A stretch of DNA of 64,000 nucleotides from Rosa chinensis (taxonomy: Eukaryota; Streptophyta; Magnoliopsida; Rosales; Rosaceae): contig NC_037092.1 in NCBI RefSeq assembly GCF_002994745.2, positions 2,329,501 through 2,393,500 of the forward strand, read 5' to 3'. A program made the translations under genes and the position numbers. The notes under the pieces are model-generated. The model did not search any database. It saw only the letters and a program-made list of their open reading frames with translations, and was not told where the DNA came from. Below, in pieces: positions 1 through 12,510 of this stretch (its first letter is position 1; the number at the start of each line of letters is the position of its first letter).

Positions 1-438
1 CCCATCTGCAATCCAGAAGGAAGGAGAAGAGAGAACCAGAAGGAAGAAAGAAGACGCGAAAAGAAAAGAAAAAAAAAACAGGCTCATGCCCACGTGCCCA
101 GAAAAGGAATGCAGGCCTAGGCAGAAAAAAAAAAAAAAAAAAAGGGAAGCAGGCCTGGGTAGCGAAAAAAAAAAGAAAGAAAAAAAGGAAGGGAGAAGGG
201 CAGCCCACCAACTGCCAATTTCCGACCAGATTCCAGCAATCCTAATTTAGCTACACGCCTGTATCAACACGCGCGTGTATAAAGAATCGTGAAGCAAATC
301 TTCAAATTACCAAGTAAGTTTTTAGGATTAAAGTTCCTGCTTTCTTGTCTTTTAAATTCCTTTATTTTGCTGCAGGATTTGTATAATACGAACATGGTTC
401 GATTATTTAATAAGCGGAATTGTGGGGATTCACGCTTA

Positions 439-566
439 ACGAACTAAGAGCGTTCGTAATCAATGAACTAAGAGTGTTCATAATAAACCACGAACTAAGA
501 GCGTTCGTAAGCATAAAAATATTACGGACTAAGAGCGTTCGTAAGCTACGGACTAAGAGCGTCCGT
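439..566 (+). repeat. Five tandem hairpin units in the Copia A leader
   Basis: Five units have the form stem - TAAGAGC or TAAGAGT - stem. Stem pairs are ACGAAC/GTTCGT (439-457), ATGAAC/GTTCAT (463-481), ACGAAC/GTTCGT (490-507), ACGGAC/GTTCGT (524-542, one G-U pair) and ACGGAC/GTCCGT (548-566). The loop is almost constant, and the second and third stem positions change on both arms. A partial sixth unit lies near 1027-1040. The function is unknown; the pattern suggests selection or past selection on RNA folding. Confidence 0.8.
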
Positions 567-721
567 GAGCATGAGAATTTGACCATATCAACATCATTGT
601 TTCGGTCTAATCCAAATATTCTTGGAAATCGGTTTCTTGGTAGCATTAAGGCTCGGAAACCTTATATTAGTTGTCGTGGAAGTTTTTAGTCTGAAACTAA
701 TCTATTCTCCTTCATCTTTGA

Positions 722-862
722 ATGTCGAATGCAAACATGCAAAAACCCGACTCCACAAAACCAGATTCAAATGACTTTTGTTATCACCGATGGGTGAATA
801 ACGTCAAGAATCACCTCACTACTAATGAGATTCTGTGGAGTAGAGTTCACATAATATGAATT
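722..862 (+). pseudogene. Copia A Gag N-terminal remnant
   Basis: The ATG at 722 opens 46 codons that begin MSNANMQKP and contain YHRWVNNVKNHL, matching the start of the Copia C Gag (MSNLNK followed by YHRWVRDVRQHL). A TGA then ends the frame. Zinc-knuckle-like residues (CGS-EHWFKR) can be read in pieces around 1310-1360, so the rest of Gag is present but scrambled. It encodes no functional capsid protein. Confidence 0.75.
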
Positions 863-1869
863 AATTGAGAAAATCCTCTCAACTTCCCCGTCTCAGTGCT
901 AAAGATTGCCAAGCAATATAGGCTTGTGTGCAATGCTAGATGGATTACGAGGTTTCATCAACTTATGTCAATTACTGAGTAAGTTGACAACATACTCGTG
1001 AAAAACCATAATTCAAAGACCCGTTGGAACTAAGAGCGTTCACGAGGCGAATTATAATAGCGCACCGAAAGAAGGGTGCAAGGAGCGGAACCCTAAAAGT
1101 TAGGGGATAACAAAATGGATGTGTGGATCCATACAACCGCCCTACAAAGGAAAGAAAACCGCGAGATACGCGGACACGTGGCAACATTGGCCAACGTTGG
1201 AGAGACAAAACAAGCATCGTCGGTAGTGGTGGTGTCGCCACCAACGTCTATGGAAGATGTCCAAATGCACAAGGTGCATCTCAATTAATGGGTGAGGTGA
1301 GGTAATACTATGGATGTGGATCTTAAGAGCATTGGTTTAAGCGCTAGAATGCGAGTGGAAAAACAAAGCTGCACAATACAAGTGTATAAAGATATGAGAG
1401 AGCATGAGGCTCATCTCACAGCTGAAGGAGATGATGGAGATGACAATAAACGTCAATCTCATCATTACAGACTTCAAATCTGGCGAGGAAAACAACAATG
1501 TTGATGCCGCAGATTTTGATTAAATAGTCTTTCATTTTCCAAGAATTATGTAATGGCAATTGTGCCTTAATGAATAAATGACATTTGGTTTTAACTCTTT
1601 CTCACTAGGCATACTTAATTAAATATAATGTTTAGGAAAGTAATTGAGATTAGTGGTACTTAAGAGAGCCTCGCTCCACCGACATCTCTCTCTACTTCCC
1701 TGGTCATATTTGATTGGAATTACCAAAAGGATTGAGTGACTACAATTTGTCTACATTTCATTTTATTTGGATTAGATTTGATCAAGAAACTTTGATGTAA
1801 TCGTTGGCTATTATTAATAAAGTGTCGATTCTTTTAATTTCGAGCTTTATTTACTTAGATATGTAGAGA

Positions 1870-4800
1870 GCTAGAATGCCTTGCGGATAGTGCTGCTATG
1901 CACATCATACCTTGACATAGGCAATTATTCCTTGGATGATGCCTACTCAATCTTCTGTGATTACGATAGTAAGGCCATCACGATTGATTCATGGTCAAGG
2001 ACCAGCTCATTGCCAAATGGCACATTGATTTATGTCACTGAAGCTCTCTACGCTCCTAAGGCCAGAGGTTCTCTTTTGCATTTTCAAGATATTAGAGCCA
2101 ATGGTTTTCATGTGGAAACACATGGCGAGAATGAACATAAGTTCCTTTGCATTATCTCTAATGACTACGAGTATTAGAGAAGCTTATGTGTCACTCCAGT
2201 GAGTTATATGTAACCACTATTCGAGTAATTGAGTCCAATACGTCATAAGAGATGATTTTTGGGACATCGACACATATAGGCTTTGGCATGATCAATTGGG
2301 ACATCCAGGTCATGATATGATGATTCGTTTATTAAAGACTTCACACGGACATCCATTCTTTAGAGTGAAAAGAAGTATGAATCAAAAGTTGATTCAAGGA
2401 GAAGGGTCATGCCATCACCCCATACGGCAAGAGCTTGGCATTGACGCCAAGAGTGGCAATGTGCCACCTTTCTCCACTTCTCAAGTCAATTGTAATTTCG
2501 TGGCTCAACCAAAATCCTCATTGGTTGCTTCTAAGGCCCATCGCTCGTTTCCCAAAGCCTGCTCTTTAAGTATCGAGACCATCCTATGCAAAGGACACAT
2601 GTGTTCTCGAAGAATCTAAAGGGATTCTGTGGATCGACACAACCAACTTGCTGACTGCTTAGATGTTTTATGCTGTTGGTTGATATACGGACACGCTGGT
2701 CACGTGTCGCACTATCGTCCACTCGTAATGCTGCTTATACTACACTCCTAGCACATAACATATGGCTACGGGCTCACTACCCAGATCATCCTATTCAGTC
2801 AATTTAACTTGATAATGCTAGAGAGTTTACATCGAAAATTTTCGATGACTATTGCATATCATTGGGTATTGATATCAAGTATCATATTCTCATGTACACA
2901 CCCAATTGGTATGGAGGAAAAGCCACCATTAAAAAACTACGATGGTAGCCCGGACTTTGGTAATGCGCACCAATATTTCCGCTTGGGTTATGCAATATCG
3001 CATGCAGCTATGCTCATTCGTCTATGACTCATAGCATCCACTCAAATTTTATTTGCGTTACAGCTAGTGACTGGGTTCGAGTCTCAATATCTCATACTTA
3101 TGCATATTTGAGTGCGCGGTTTATGTGCCAATTGCGCCGCCACAGCGCATCAACATGAGTCATTGCAATGAATGCATATATATTTTTATGTTGGCCATTG
3201 GCCTCCAACTATAAGTCCGCTACGTAAAACCCTTGACAGGCGATCTCTATTTCACTGGATTTGTGAATTGTCACTTTGATGAGACAGTCTTCCCGTCGTT
3301 AGGGGGAGATTAGAACGTCAACGTTCAACAGGAACGATAAGAATTATCGTGGTCTGTCCCCACTATGTCTCATCTTGATCCCCTAAAAGTGATGAGATCA
3401 CATATACATGTTGCAAACATGCCTGCAATGATTGATGTCCCCACAAGAGGACATGGTGCCACCCAGAGAAGATGGGTACGGCAACACCACCATGGATGGT
3501 GGTATGGTGACTCCACAAAGGTGGCATAATGGCGTCATAGGCCATGGGTTCCGCTAGAGAGAGTAGGAGACCTATAGGTTCAATGGATTCTCGCCCTAAG
3601 AAGAGAGCGAGTTTGACACAACTTGATCCATTGATCATTGATACTCAAAATCCGTCTGATAAGAATATTTTGGATTGTGGTTATGTCCAAGAGACATCGT
3701 TGGGGGACGCCTCACTGTTAGAACCAATTCCTGAGAATATAGAGATCTCTACGAACTACACTAGTGTACATGAGGACATGGAATTGTTGAGACCAATGAC
3801 ATCGAACCTTACTCCGTTGAAGAATGTCAACGTAGAGAAAATTGGCCTAAATGGAAAGATGCGATCCAGGTTGAATTGGATTCACTAACGAAGAGGAAGG
3901 ATTTCGGGCCTGAGATTCCAACACCTCCTAACATAAAACCTGTTGACATTAATAGGTCTTCGTTAGATAGCGTGATGAGAAAAAGATATGATAATATCGC
4001 CTTATGGCGCAAGGCTTCTCACAAAAACGCCCTGGAATCGACTACGAGAAGACATCAATGGATGTCACTACACTCCACTACCTTGTCAGTTTGGTAGTTT
4101 CCAAATAACTGAACATGCAGCTTACGAATGTGGTCACTACGTATCTCTATGGGGATCTAGATACAGAATATAATGAAGGTTCTTGTGGACTTCATTTACC
4201 CAAATCAAGTGGCTCTTGACCACGGAGCGCGTTTGCAATGAGGGTGAAACACTCACTAAAGTGACTACTTGATTGGGAAGGGATATAATGAACCATGCCC
4301 CTGCGTTTTCATGACAAGTTCTGAATTTGCAATTGTTACGGTTTATGTTGATAAACATGATTAGAACCCTTGAGATTTAAGGGAAACCGCTGAACACCTG
4401 AAATCCAAGTTTGAGATGAAGGACCTTGGGAGAACACGATTTTGTCTATATTTAGAACTTGTAACCGTGTTAATAAATGCTTTGCATTTTGATAAAGTCA
4501 AGATGCACTCCCATGGTTGTCCGTAGTCTTGACCCTAAGTGGGATCCGTTTCGTCCCAGGGATGATGACGAAAATGTGTTAATAGCAAAAGTGCTTACCT
4601 GAGTACAATAGGCTTATTATTGTACTTATCACAATACAAGACCGGACGCCTCAATTGTTACGAACTTGTTGGCTAGATATAGCCCCGCGCCAACGCAACG
4701 TCATTGGACTAGTATAAACTATAAAGACAAGCTTTCGTTACTTAAAATGTACGATAGATATGGGCTTGTTCTATCCCTACAGAGAGAAAAGAAATGACGG

Positions 4801-5020
4801 AAGTGTGGGATCGGACCCCACAAGGCAAAATGCCACCTTCCGTGCTCCTCCTCCCCTCCATCAAAATGACAACAACCACTTCTAAATATTGAAGTGAACC
4901 AAATCCAATCAGAGGATAATGTAGCGGACTTATTTACTAAGTCGTTACCAAAATCCACCTTCGAGAAACATGTGAAGAGCATCGGATTGAGAAAGTTATC
5001 CGAACTCCCATGATTGTAGC
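1870..5020 (+). pseudogene. Copia A Pol remnants (PR, INT, RT, RNase H)
   Basis: These are broken Pol pieces in the normal order. The protease active-site region reads ADSAAMHIIP with a stop directly after it (about 1883-1915). The pre-integrase part carries FLCIISNDYEY and LWHDQLGHPGHDMM (about 2140-2325). The RT start reads MDSLTKRKDFGPEIPTPPN (3876 on). The C-terminal RNase H tail is near 4915-5010. Frameshifts and stops occur throughout, and most of the integrase core and RT palm is unrecognisable. It is inactive. Confidence 0.75.
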
Positions 5021-5217
5021 AATCAGGGGGAGATATTGACATCAGGGGGAGGCATGATGTCTACATATTCGATCTCGAAGAGTGAAGGACGTGTTGTGCT
5101 CTTTTTGTCATTCGACCAGAGTTATTTTTGTCCCACAAGGTTTTTGTTACCTGGCAAGGTTTTTAACGAGACAACAATCAAAGCGTCATCACCAAGTTTG
5201 AGCGGCACAAGGGGGAG

Positions 5218-5395
5218 TGTTGAAGGATGTCGACATAATGTGTGCTTCTACAAACTAGGGTTTAGAGTTGTAATAGGAAAGTGTTCTAGGTATTCAATTG
5301 TATTCGGATTCTATTACCTTTTGTATACCTTGTAACTCCCTATATAAAGGGCTCCTATTATCAATAATAAACACAATTCCAATTCTCCTACAACA
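5218..5395 (+). repeat. 3' LTR of Copia A
   Basis: The LTR begins TGTTGAAGG directly after the polypurine tract AAGGGGGAG and ends CTACAACA. It holds a TATA-like CCCTATATAAAGGG (about 5338-5351). The length of 178 bp is within the normal range for short Copia LTRs. The partner LTR is not in the window, so its age cannot be estimated. Confidence 0.75.
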
Positions 5396-5882
5396 AAAGG
5401 CTGCTACTCGATAGTGTTTGTGCCTCGGCCCATATTGTGCAACATGTCCTTTTGTGTCGTGTGCATTTCGTGAATATGATCAGGTAAGTACCATTCCAGG
5501 TTTGTTCTTGACAGTTGAAGTTATTGAATCATTTGTATGCACACATTGAATTGACAAAATTTGAACTCCGACTCTTATTGTGGCTCAAAAGGTAATGGGC
5601 CTCAACAAACATTGTTCTTATTTACTACAAAACCTACAATACAATTTCTCAGCTCTCAACCAGTGAACAAAAAGGCATCTATACTCTCTAACCATATGAA
5701 CCAAATCCATGGGTTCAAGACTATGATCTAGATGACACAAAACCACGAAGTTCAGTTGAACATATTCTCATATACCCGTTTGATTGATTGTTCAAAACGT
5801 CCATATATCTATAGGCAGACAAGTCTCACCGTCTCTCGTCATCATCTATGTTACATGCTAGCTTTAATATCTTCAAAATTCC

Positions 5883-8283
5883 TTACTTCTTGCTGCCCTT
5901 GCTGCCCTTGTTGCCCTGCACAAATAGTTAATGGCAAATTGTCAGCCAAATTGAGCCAACCTGCTAACTACATATATGGAAGATTCTAAGTTTCAGAAGA
6001 GTGGACAATACGTGACGTAAAGATTTGGAAGTTGATTATTTAACTAGTTCATTTTAATTGTATATTAAACATCATACTAAATGAAAATGTTGCTGCACTT
6101 CAACTTGGGGTCATCTGCACATGAGATATCAAAACGGTAGGAAGATTGCATTTTGATTGCCCCCTTATTCTTTAGTGGCCCCTGAAGATGTTATATCGAA
6201 AGATTACATTTTGATTGCCCCCATATTTTTTTGAGTGGCCCTTGAAATGTTAAAAGGCCACCTTCCTGTGTTCTTTGTCACCATATGAACAAGTGGGATT
6301 AAAGAATGCAAAATGAAAACAACACATAAATCTTGTCCATGCACGGCATTAGGCATTTTAACCCCAGACATATTTCAGGATTCTGAACAAATATGTAAGA
6401 TTGCATACTGAACAGTCATTTAACCAATGTGAAAGTAAACTTATATTTACCTGTGAGTAGAGGAAGGTGCCAAGGATTGCAATGCCTGCTCCAAGGCAAT
6501 TGACCGGTTGAACAGGGGTGCGGAAAATGATAATGGAGGAAACTATGACGGATATACGCTTCATTGTGTTCCCGATGCTGAATGTTAAGGGAGAAATCTG
6601 ATCGAGTGACATGTATGAAACCTGATTATACAAGTGATAGAAGATACTCTGAGCTGCCAACCACCTGTTTCAATTTATTTAGTCATAAGTTAGGTAATCC
6701 CTTCAAGATCCAAACTAGCAGATATTGAAAGCCCGCTTTAGAGGACTTGTACACAAGGGAACTAACAACAAATGGACAAAAACAATCACTTCAAACCTAT
6801 AGAAAGAAAATTCAGAGGCCAAATTCTGCAAGTCATAATATCCTACTTATGGAATTGTATGCTTTTCTCATATTCTATTTTTGAGTTCATTGTCTAGATC
6901 TATATTAGATACAAAGAACTCAAATCACTCCCCTATGTCTATATGCATGAAATATATCTCTTTTACATTCATCTTCTACTTCATAGTTGAAATGGATCAT
7001 GCATATCAAAACAAGCAAACCAACAATTATAAATACACACAGTTGTAGGTCATTGTATTTTACCATATGAAATTGGGACCAATCTGTGCAAGAGCTGTCT
7101 TCCATCCAGCTGCCCATAACTGGGGACCCTCGACGGCAATGGCAAACGGAATCAGGATCAATAGAGACAACATAGACAGACAAGCATAGTAGTTCATGCC
7201 ACTGACAGACTTCCCCTTCATCCCTTTCTTCGAAAATATGTTTCGGAACACGAATGCCAGATTCGATATCATAGCACCCATAAACCCTGATGCACAAAAC
7301 AGCATAATTTGGTACTGATCAGTAAAATCAACACCCACAAAAAGTACTAAAACCATAACAATTTAACACCCTTCAAAGTTTTACATTGTAACATCAAAAT
7401 ATGGTGAATGTAGAGTTCCATCAATCAAAACTATCATAATTCAACAAGTTTTCTCACCAATCATGTTGAAATTGATCTCGGTTACAGCAGCAAGCGCACA
7501 CCCTCCGATAATTGGCAACAGTGAGAGGTAAACCGAACTGGGAAACGTTTCGCCTAATAAGAACCTCGAAACCAAGACACTGAAAGCAGGTTCACCACTC
7601 TTGATGATATGCGTGAATGAAACTGCAACCTTTGACATACTCACGGTCGCTGCTACATGCCCAATTGAATGCGCCACTGCAACCTATAAACACAAAGTTA
7701 ATAAACCAATCCAAATCAGAACCACACAGTTCAAATCTCTAAAGATCTAAAAAAACACCATCAAACTTTTGCATACCGGAAACAATGTCTTCCAGAAGTC
7801 CATATCTGTTTTGGGGGCTTCAGCAATCCCAACGGCCCATGAAATGAGCATCATCAGAGACCCAGTTGCGAGTGACAACGTGGATGTGAGCCATGGAAAT
7901 GGGAACACATTCAAAACCTTCTTGTTGTATATATTGAACACAACATTCAAAGCCCACCAGATCGCAAAGTAGAGACTAATCTTGAGAGTCTGAGCTGTCT
8001 CCTTCCGAACCTGCTGGTCCGGTAGGTCGATGTTGATCTCAATCGGGCGTGATCTGTCTGCCTCATAGACATCACACCTTGTCGAACCGCGCTTGTGAGT
8101 CTTGGCCACCAACGCAAAACCGGCTGAAGAAATGTGAAGCGGCTTGGAGGAACAGAGGATGCTCTGTTTCGCATTCTGAATATTAGGGAGGGAACAATAC
8201 TCTATCTTTCCCAAACAACACTTCTGGTTCGAGAACTGTGCCGACGTGAAAGTTGGGGTTCTGAGCCTAACTGAAGAGATCAT
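5883..8283 (-). CDS. GPT: Glucose-6-phosphate/phosphate translocator, plastid inner envelope
   Basis: Five coding exons on the minus strand join in frame: 8283-7777, 7683-7458, 7286-7064, 6664-6451 and 5915-5883 (1203 nt, 400 aa), all with GT-AG introns. Residues 1-90 or so look like a chloroplast transit peptide rich in Ser, Thr and basic residues. The rest is the hydrophobic triose-phosphate-translocator (TPT/DMT) fold, with family motifs FNIYNKKVLNVFPFPW, SFTHIIKSGEPAFSVL, FRNIFSKKGM, QSIFYHLYNQVSYM and the phosphate-binding NTMKR. GPT proteins import glucose 6-phosphate into non-green plastids in exchange for phosphate, feeding starch and the oxidative pentose phosphate pathway. FSKKGMKGKSVSGMNYYA favours GPT over TPT, PPT or XPT. 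The C-terminus, GNKGSKGSKK, is a small in-frame repeat. A TATA box lies 217 bp upstream. Which GPT paralogue this is cannot be decided here. Confidence 0.93.
6142..6250. repeat. Imperfect tandem repeat in GPT intron 4
   Basis: Two copies of a unit of about 55-60 bp, each with CATTTTGATTGCCCCC followed by TAGTGGCCCCTGAA or GAGTGGCCCTTGAA, start near 6142 and 6202. They lie between coding exons 4 and 5 and show no coding sense. Confidence 0.7.
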
Positions 8284-8499
8284 GTTTTCTTGTGTTAATG
8301 GAGGTTCTGGGGATCGTTTCTTGCTTGGAAAAAAAAGTGATGATATGTTTTATAAGATGAGAGGGAAGAGAGGTTGGTGGGTTTGGAGAGAAACCAGAGA
8401 ATGTAGGGTGAGAAAAACCAGAGAGAAAGAGAGGGAAAGTGTGAATGATTATAAGGAGAGCTTTGAAACGGTCTTTCCTGAGAAGAAGAGCAGGGGGGG

Positions 8500-8507
8500 T
8501 TTATATA
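8500..8507 (-). promoter_or_regulatory. TATA box of the GPT gene
   Basis: The minus strand reads CACTATATAAACCCC, a strong plant TATA box 217 bp before the start codon at 8283. A start site about 30 bp downstream would give a 5' UTR near 190 nt. The interval is rich in CT/GA, typical of plant leaders. Confidence 0.65.
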
Positions 8508-8599
8508 GTGAGGGAGAGGAGGTGAAGCAAAGTTTTGACCGTTCAGTGTGCGAGTTTGTGGGCTGTGAAACACTTGTCTTCCGATGGTGACACACTACC

Positions 8600-11338
8600 T
8601 ATTAAGATTTCTGGCCGTTGAGTATTTACTTAAATATACTTCTGTGTGTGTCCCATATTCTATACCATATTCATATTCTAGGTTGTAATTTTTGACAGTC
8701 ACCATTCCGGGTTTAACATGCATTAACCTCTCCTAGTTAGACCAGATAAAACCCTAACCTCTACCACCGCCGGAGCAAACAAAACCGGTGAGGCGTTGGA
8801 GCGTACTCTACAGCAGAGTGTGTTGGTTAGACTCAAGTGCCTTCAGCAACATCGTGTACAAACAAACACAATAAACCGAAATTATATAGCACAATATTGG
8901 GAACTGATAGCAAACTCAACCGCGTGTTGGGTGAAATTGTGTTCTAAAGTAGAAACTTGGACTAGGGCATCTGAATAGTTATCTCGCCTCATCTTATCTT
9001 CAATAATATACAAGCTGAATGTAAGAAGTTTATTGCACACAATAAGCTTGGTGCATGAGATATAAAAACAAACGATCTATTAGAAATTTAAAAGAGCCAA
9101 TCCTATTGACTATCTCAAACAAATAACCTAAGACATTGACAAAACTAGCTCTACATCTATTTACCGAAAATAAATTTGTTTGTATAAAATCAGTCAACAA
9201 TTGCTAGCCTTATTTATACTTTTGAGGGAAAATGTAAAATTTGCCCCTAAAAACTCCGACGAACTCGGTTTAACTTGATCTAGGTTTCATACTATTTTAC
9301 TCATAAAATGTGAGCTCTTTGAATGCCATATAAATGTCCACAGATTCGGTTTAACTTGCTCTATAACTTATATGAAGGAAGTTTCCTTGATAAATGAATC
9401 GAAAAAAGAAAGTTAATTTTAGAGCTCCCCTAATAAATGTTCGAAATAAAGGTAAAAATAAAGATTTCACTCGTTTACCGTCCAAGTGACTAGTAAACAG
9501 TAAATATGTAACTCTGGGTATGGATCATAACAAACGGTAACAAAGCATTGTATTCAGTACTAACGAACACAGTGAGTTATGCACATGACATACCCTTTCA
9601 TTTAACAACTCGAAATCTAAACTTTGAAAACAATTAATAATTGATCATATCCTAGTTAGAACTTTTTAGTTTCCTTCAATATCTCACATAATTAACTAAA
9701 TACTTGTACTATTACCGTTTTTTTTTTTATCATATCAATAACTAGTCTTTTTGTGAGTCGAACTCACAACTTCTCACTTACAAAGAGGAGACTTATTACC
9801 GTTTTTCTTATTATTGTCTCGATGGGATATTTTATCTTAAAAGAAATATTAAAAAGTACAGATATGCATAATGTTTCTTGGTACCTAGATAAACTGTAAT
9901 ATCTCACAATATGTGTGAAGATGAAATAGCAATATTAACATGTCAAAGGATCACAATTACTAGATGATAAGAAATATAATTATTTGTGATTTATCAATGA
10001 AAATGATATGCTCTAAATTTGTATTATGCTGATTAGGTTCAAATTTAGATATCTTGATCTGAATTAACTAGCAGTTTTAGTTTAGTACATTTATCTAAAC
10101 TTTAAAAAAAATTGTGAGTTTAAATAGTTCCTCCCTAAATATAATCACCTCGGTTTGTTTTATTTATTTTTTTGAATCAAAATCATAACGAATTCTCATT
10201 AATCTCAATTAATCTAGAGTAACACATTACATACATTTTCAATGCCATGAACATGACGGATAAGAAAAGTGGTATATAAGATGGTATTACTCATTTAAAC
10301 ATCTAATGCTCATTATTAAACATTTCGGCTCTTCATTGCACAAGAAAGTGAGGGGAAATTTTTTTTTTTTTTTTGTGAAAACAGGCCAAATCTTCTACCA
10401 AAAATCTAAAAAAGAGAATGTCAAAACTCTTGAACAATTTTCTTTGATCACATTTAGTCTGCTTAGTCCTCATAACAACTTCAACCTGGTTGATTCATTC
10501 AGGGTTGTCAGCTAGAGAAAAATGCTTCACTTTGATCTTTCCCTCCCACTTGTTCTTCTTCTTTGACCCACCAAAAAATATCAGCCATCATCATTTGATA
10601 TAACAACAAAAGATCCCCTTGTCTTCTTTCACTCACCTACCTCCATTCTAGCCCTCTAAGATTGAAGCAACCACACACAACGTCTGTCCAGCACTCTATT
10701 CTAGACCGCTAATGCATTCCATGTCCCATTTGATATACAGGTAAACGACGACGTTCTGAGTTGAATGATTGAATATGGAACCAAAAAGAAACAGATCTTG
10801 ATGAGAAGGAGATCGGCACCTGGGGCCTTGCTGGTAACTTTACGGCATCAAGCTAAAACTTGCATGCCAAATCTGTCTTTGTTTATTTGCATGTAACATG
10901 CTGAGGCAGTGAGGCTGCTAATTTCCAATGTTGCTTTCAGATTCTGAACGATGCAGAAAAATCTGAATTAAGGGGTATTCCTAACGTCTGAGGAAAGCCC
11001 TAGTTGTCTTTTTTTTTTCCTTCTTTTTTTTTTTTGTCTGAAAAGGGCCTAGTTGCGTAGTTTGGGTCGTCAAGAACGAGAGGTCGTTTTTATAGTAGGT
11101 GGCACGTGACCCTTTTCATTTTGGACCCTAGTGCACATGACACTAATGGAGGTGCTAATTGCGTATGTAGCAAGCCATCAAATGTTCCTGGAAGTAGCCT
11201 TGACAATTGGTTATGATCTGGTATGTTTGGATTTGCATGGATCAGCCCGCAGTGTATTACAAGTCTATAACAACCTTTTGATGTGTTGGGTGAGGATCAT
11301 CGATCCATATATATCACTTGAATTTATAATACACAACT
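8600..11338. other. Intergenic, AT-rich, no gene recognised
   Basis: No open frame of family-like composition, RNA gene or bounded repeat could be recognised in this 2.7 kb. Short poly-T/poly-A runs (9718-9728, 10360-10375, 11011-11035) and a SINE-like scrap near 9745-9790 are present. The right end is the insertion site of Copia B. Confidence 0.5.
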
Positions 11339-11682
11339 TGTTATAAAATGAGATAACTTGTTTGCTAGAAAGTAGAGAGTATGAAGAGAGAAGAATAGAT
11401 GGGGGAAGTGGTGTGTCTTCTCATTCTCATTAGTTCTCTTTAAATAGGAGTAGAGTTACTTGATGATCACACTAACTTGGTGATCACTCATATGGTAACT
11501 TGATGATCACTTATGAGATGACTTGGTGATCACTCTCAAGGCTACTTGGTGACCACTCTTATGGTTTCTTGGTGATCAATCTCAAGTTTCCACAATTTAC
11601 ATAATGGACTCTAACTAATGAGTATTACATGTTGTCCCAAACTAATTACGTGGACAGCAACATAATTGTAGTATTTACAACA
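11339..11682 (-). repeat. 3' LTR of Copia B, with internal repeats
   Basis: 344 bp, about 98% identical to 16938-17281. About six copies of the block ACTTGRTGATCAC, or close variants, recur roughly every 20-30 bp between 11458 and 11580. Such blocks in an LTR are candidate promoter or enhancer repeats, which is an inference. Confidence 0.88.
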
Positions 11683-12458
11683 CTTCCCCTTGGATGTCCA
11701 CCAATTAATTTTCGTGTTGGACGCGCTTATTGTTGCCTCGTTAAAACCTTGCCAGGTAACAAAAACCCAGTGGGAAAAAATAACCTTGGTCGAAGGAAAA
11801 AGAGTACACGCGCATATGTCCTATTGAGAATGATTTTGGGTGCTCCCTCTGATTGGAATCTCCCCCTCATGGTTGCAAGCTTCAATGATATTGTTGATGA
11901 AGCGCGTTGATATTATACACTATATCTTCCAAATGTTTAGACTTTGACTTGATATGGATGATGAGCGTTTTCTCCTTGAATTTCAGCCTTAGAAGATGCA
12001 AAACCTTCATGCATGGCAGTTTTGATGTTTCTCACTGAAGGGTGACTTGTATGCTATGTATAAGTGCTTATCACTTATTTTTGTACCCGTAAGGTTATAG
12101 CAATGCTGGAGGAAACTAGGCTATATCTAAAGCCTTTTACCACATAAAACCTATTAGTAATAAATCCATATGCTTTTGATTGTGAGAAATAATCATAACA
12201 TGCATGCATATAGATAAATTTTCACATTTACCTTTTGTGAATACGCATGAAGCATAAACAGATTTATATGGCTTAAGAAGTCATCACACAAATGTGTGAA
12301 AATAAGTTAGTAGACTCTTTAGGAGCTCTAACTACACCCATAACCTTTTCCATAGTATGTTGCAACAAATTTCAAATTTGAAAGCTTTCGTTTATTGAGG
12401 TACTCAATAAAGCAACTTAGGGCACATTTTGCAGTGATTAAATTGAGTACTCACTATG

Positions 12459-12510
12459 AGCATGAGGCTCTTTAACACGTTACTATGAGCGTGAGGCTCT
12501 TTAACACCAT
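12459..12510. repeat. Short direct repeat in Copia B
   Basis: Two copies of the unit ACTATGAGCRTGAGGCTCTTTAACAC lie almost back to back, differing at one base (A/G). No coding sense is visible in either orientation. Confidence 0.7.

Larger units (their letters stand above)
1..5395 (+). mobile_element. Copia-type LTR retrotransposon A, degraded, 5' LTR outside window
   Basis: The stretch reads in Copia order on the plus strand: a long leader with hairpin repeats (439-566), a Gag start (722), protease-like residues (about 1870-1930), GAG pre-integrase (about 2080-2360), a reverse-transcriptase start (about 3850-3960), an RNase H end with the VADLFTKSLPKSTFEKH-type motif (about 4915-4985), a purine tract ending at 5217 and a 178-bp 3' LTR. 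All coding parts are broken by stops and frameshifts. The segment before the 3' LTR (about 5036-5100) closely resembles the matching part of Copia C at 49,750-49,830 on the other strand, so the two belong to related families. No 5' LTR is visible, so it probably lies left of base 1; truncation is also possible. Confidence 0.85.

Noticed and set aside
1..420. 5' LTR of Copia A inside the window
   Set aside because: No sequence in this stretch matches the 178-bp 3' LTR, so the partner must lie outside or be lost.
439..566. CRISPR-like array (regular repeats with short spacers)
   Set aside because: Spacers are not unique protospacer-like segments, stems covary, and the array lies in the leader of a plant retrotransposon.
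9718..9790. SINE (A/B-box-like GAGTCGAACTCAC next to a T run)
   Set aside because: Only one promoter-like box, no second box and no TSD found.
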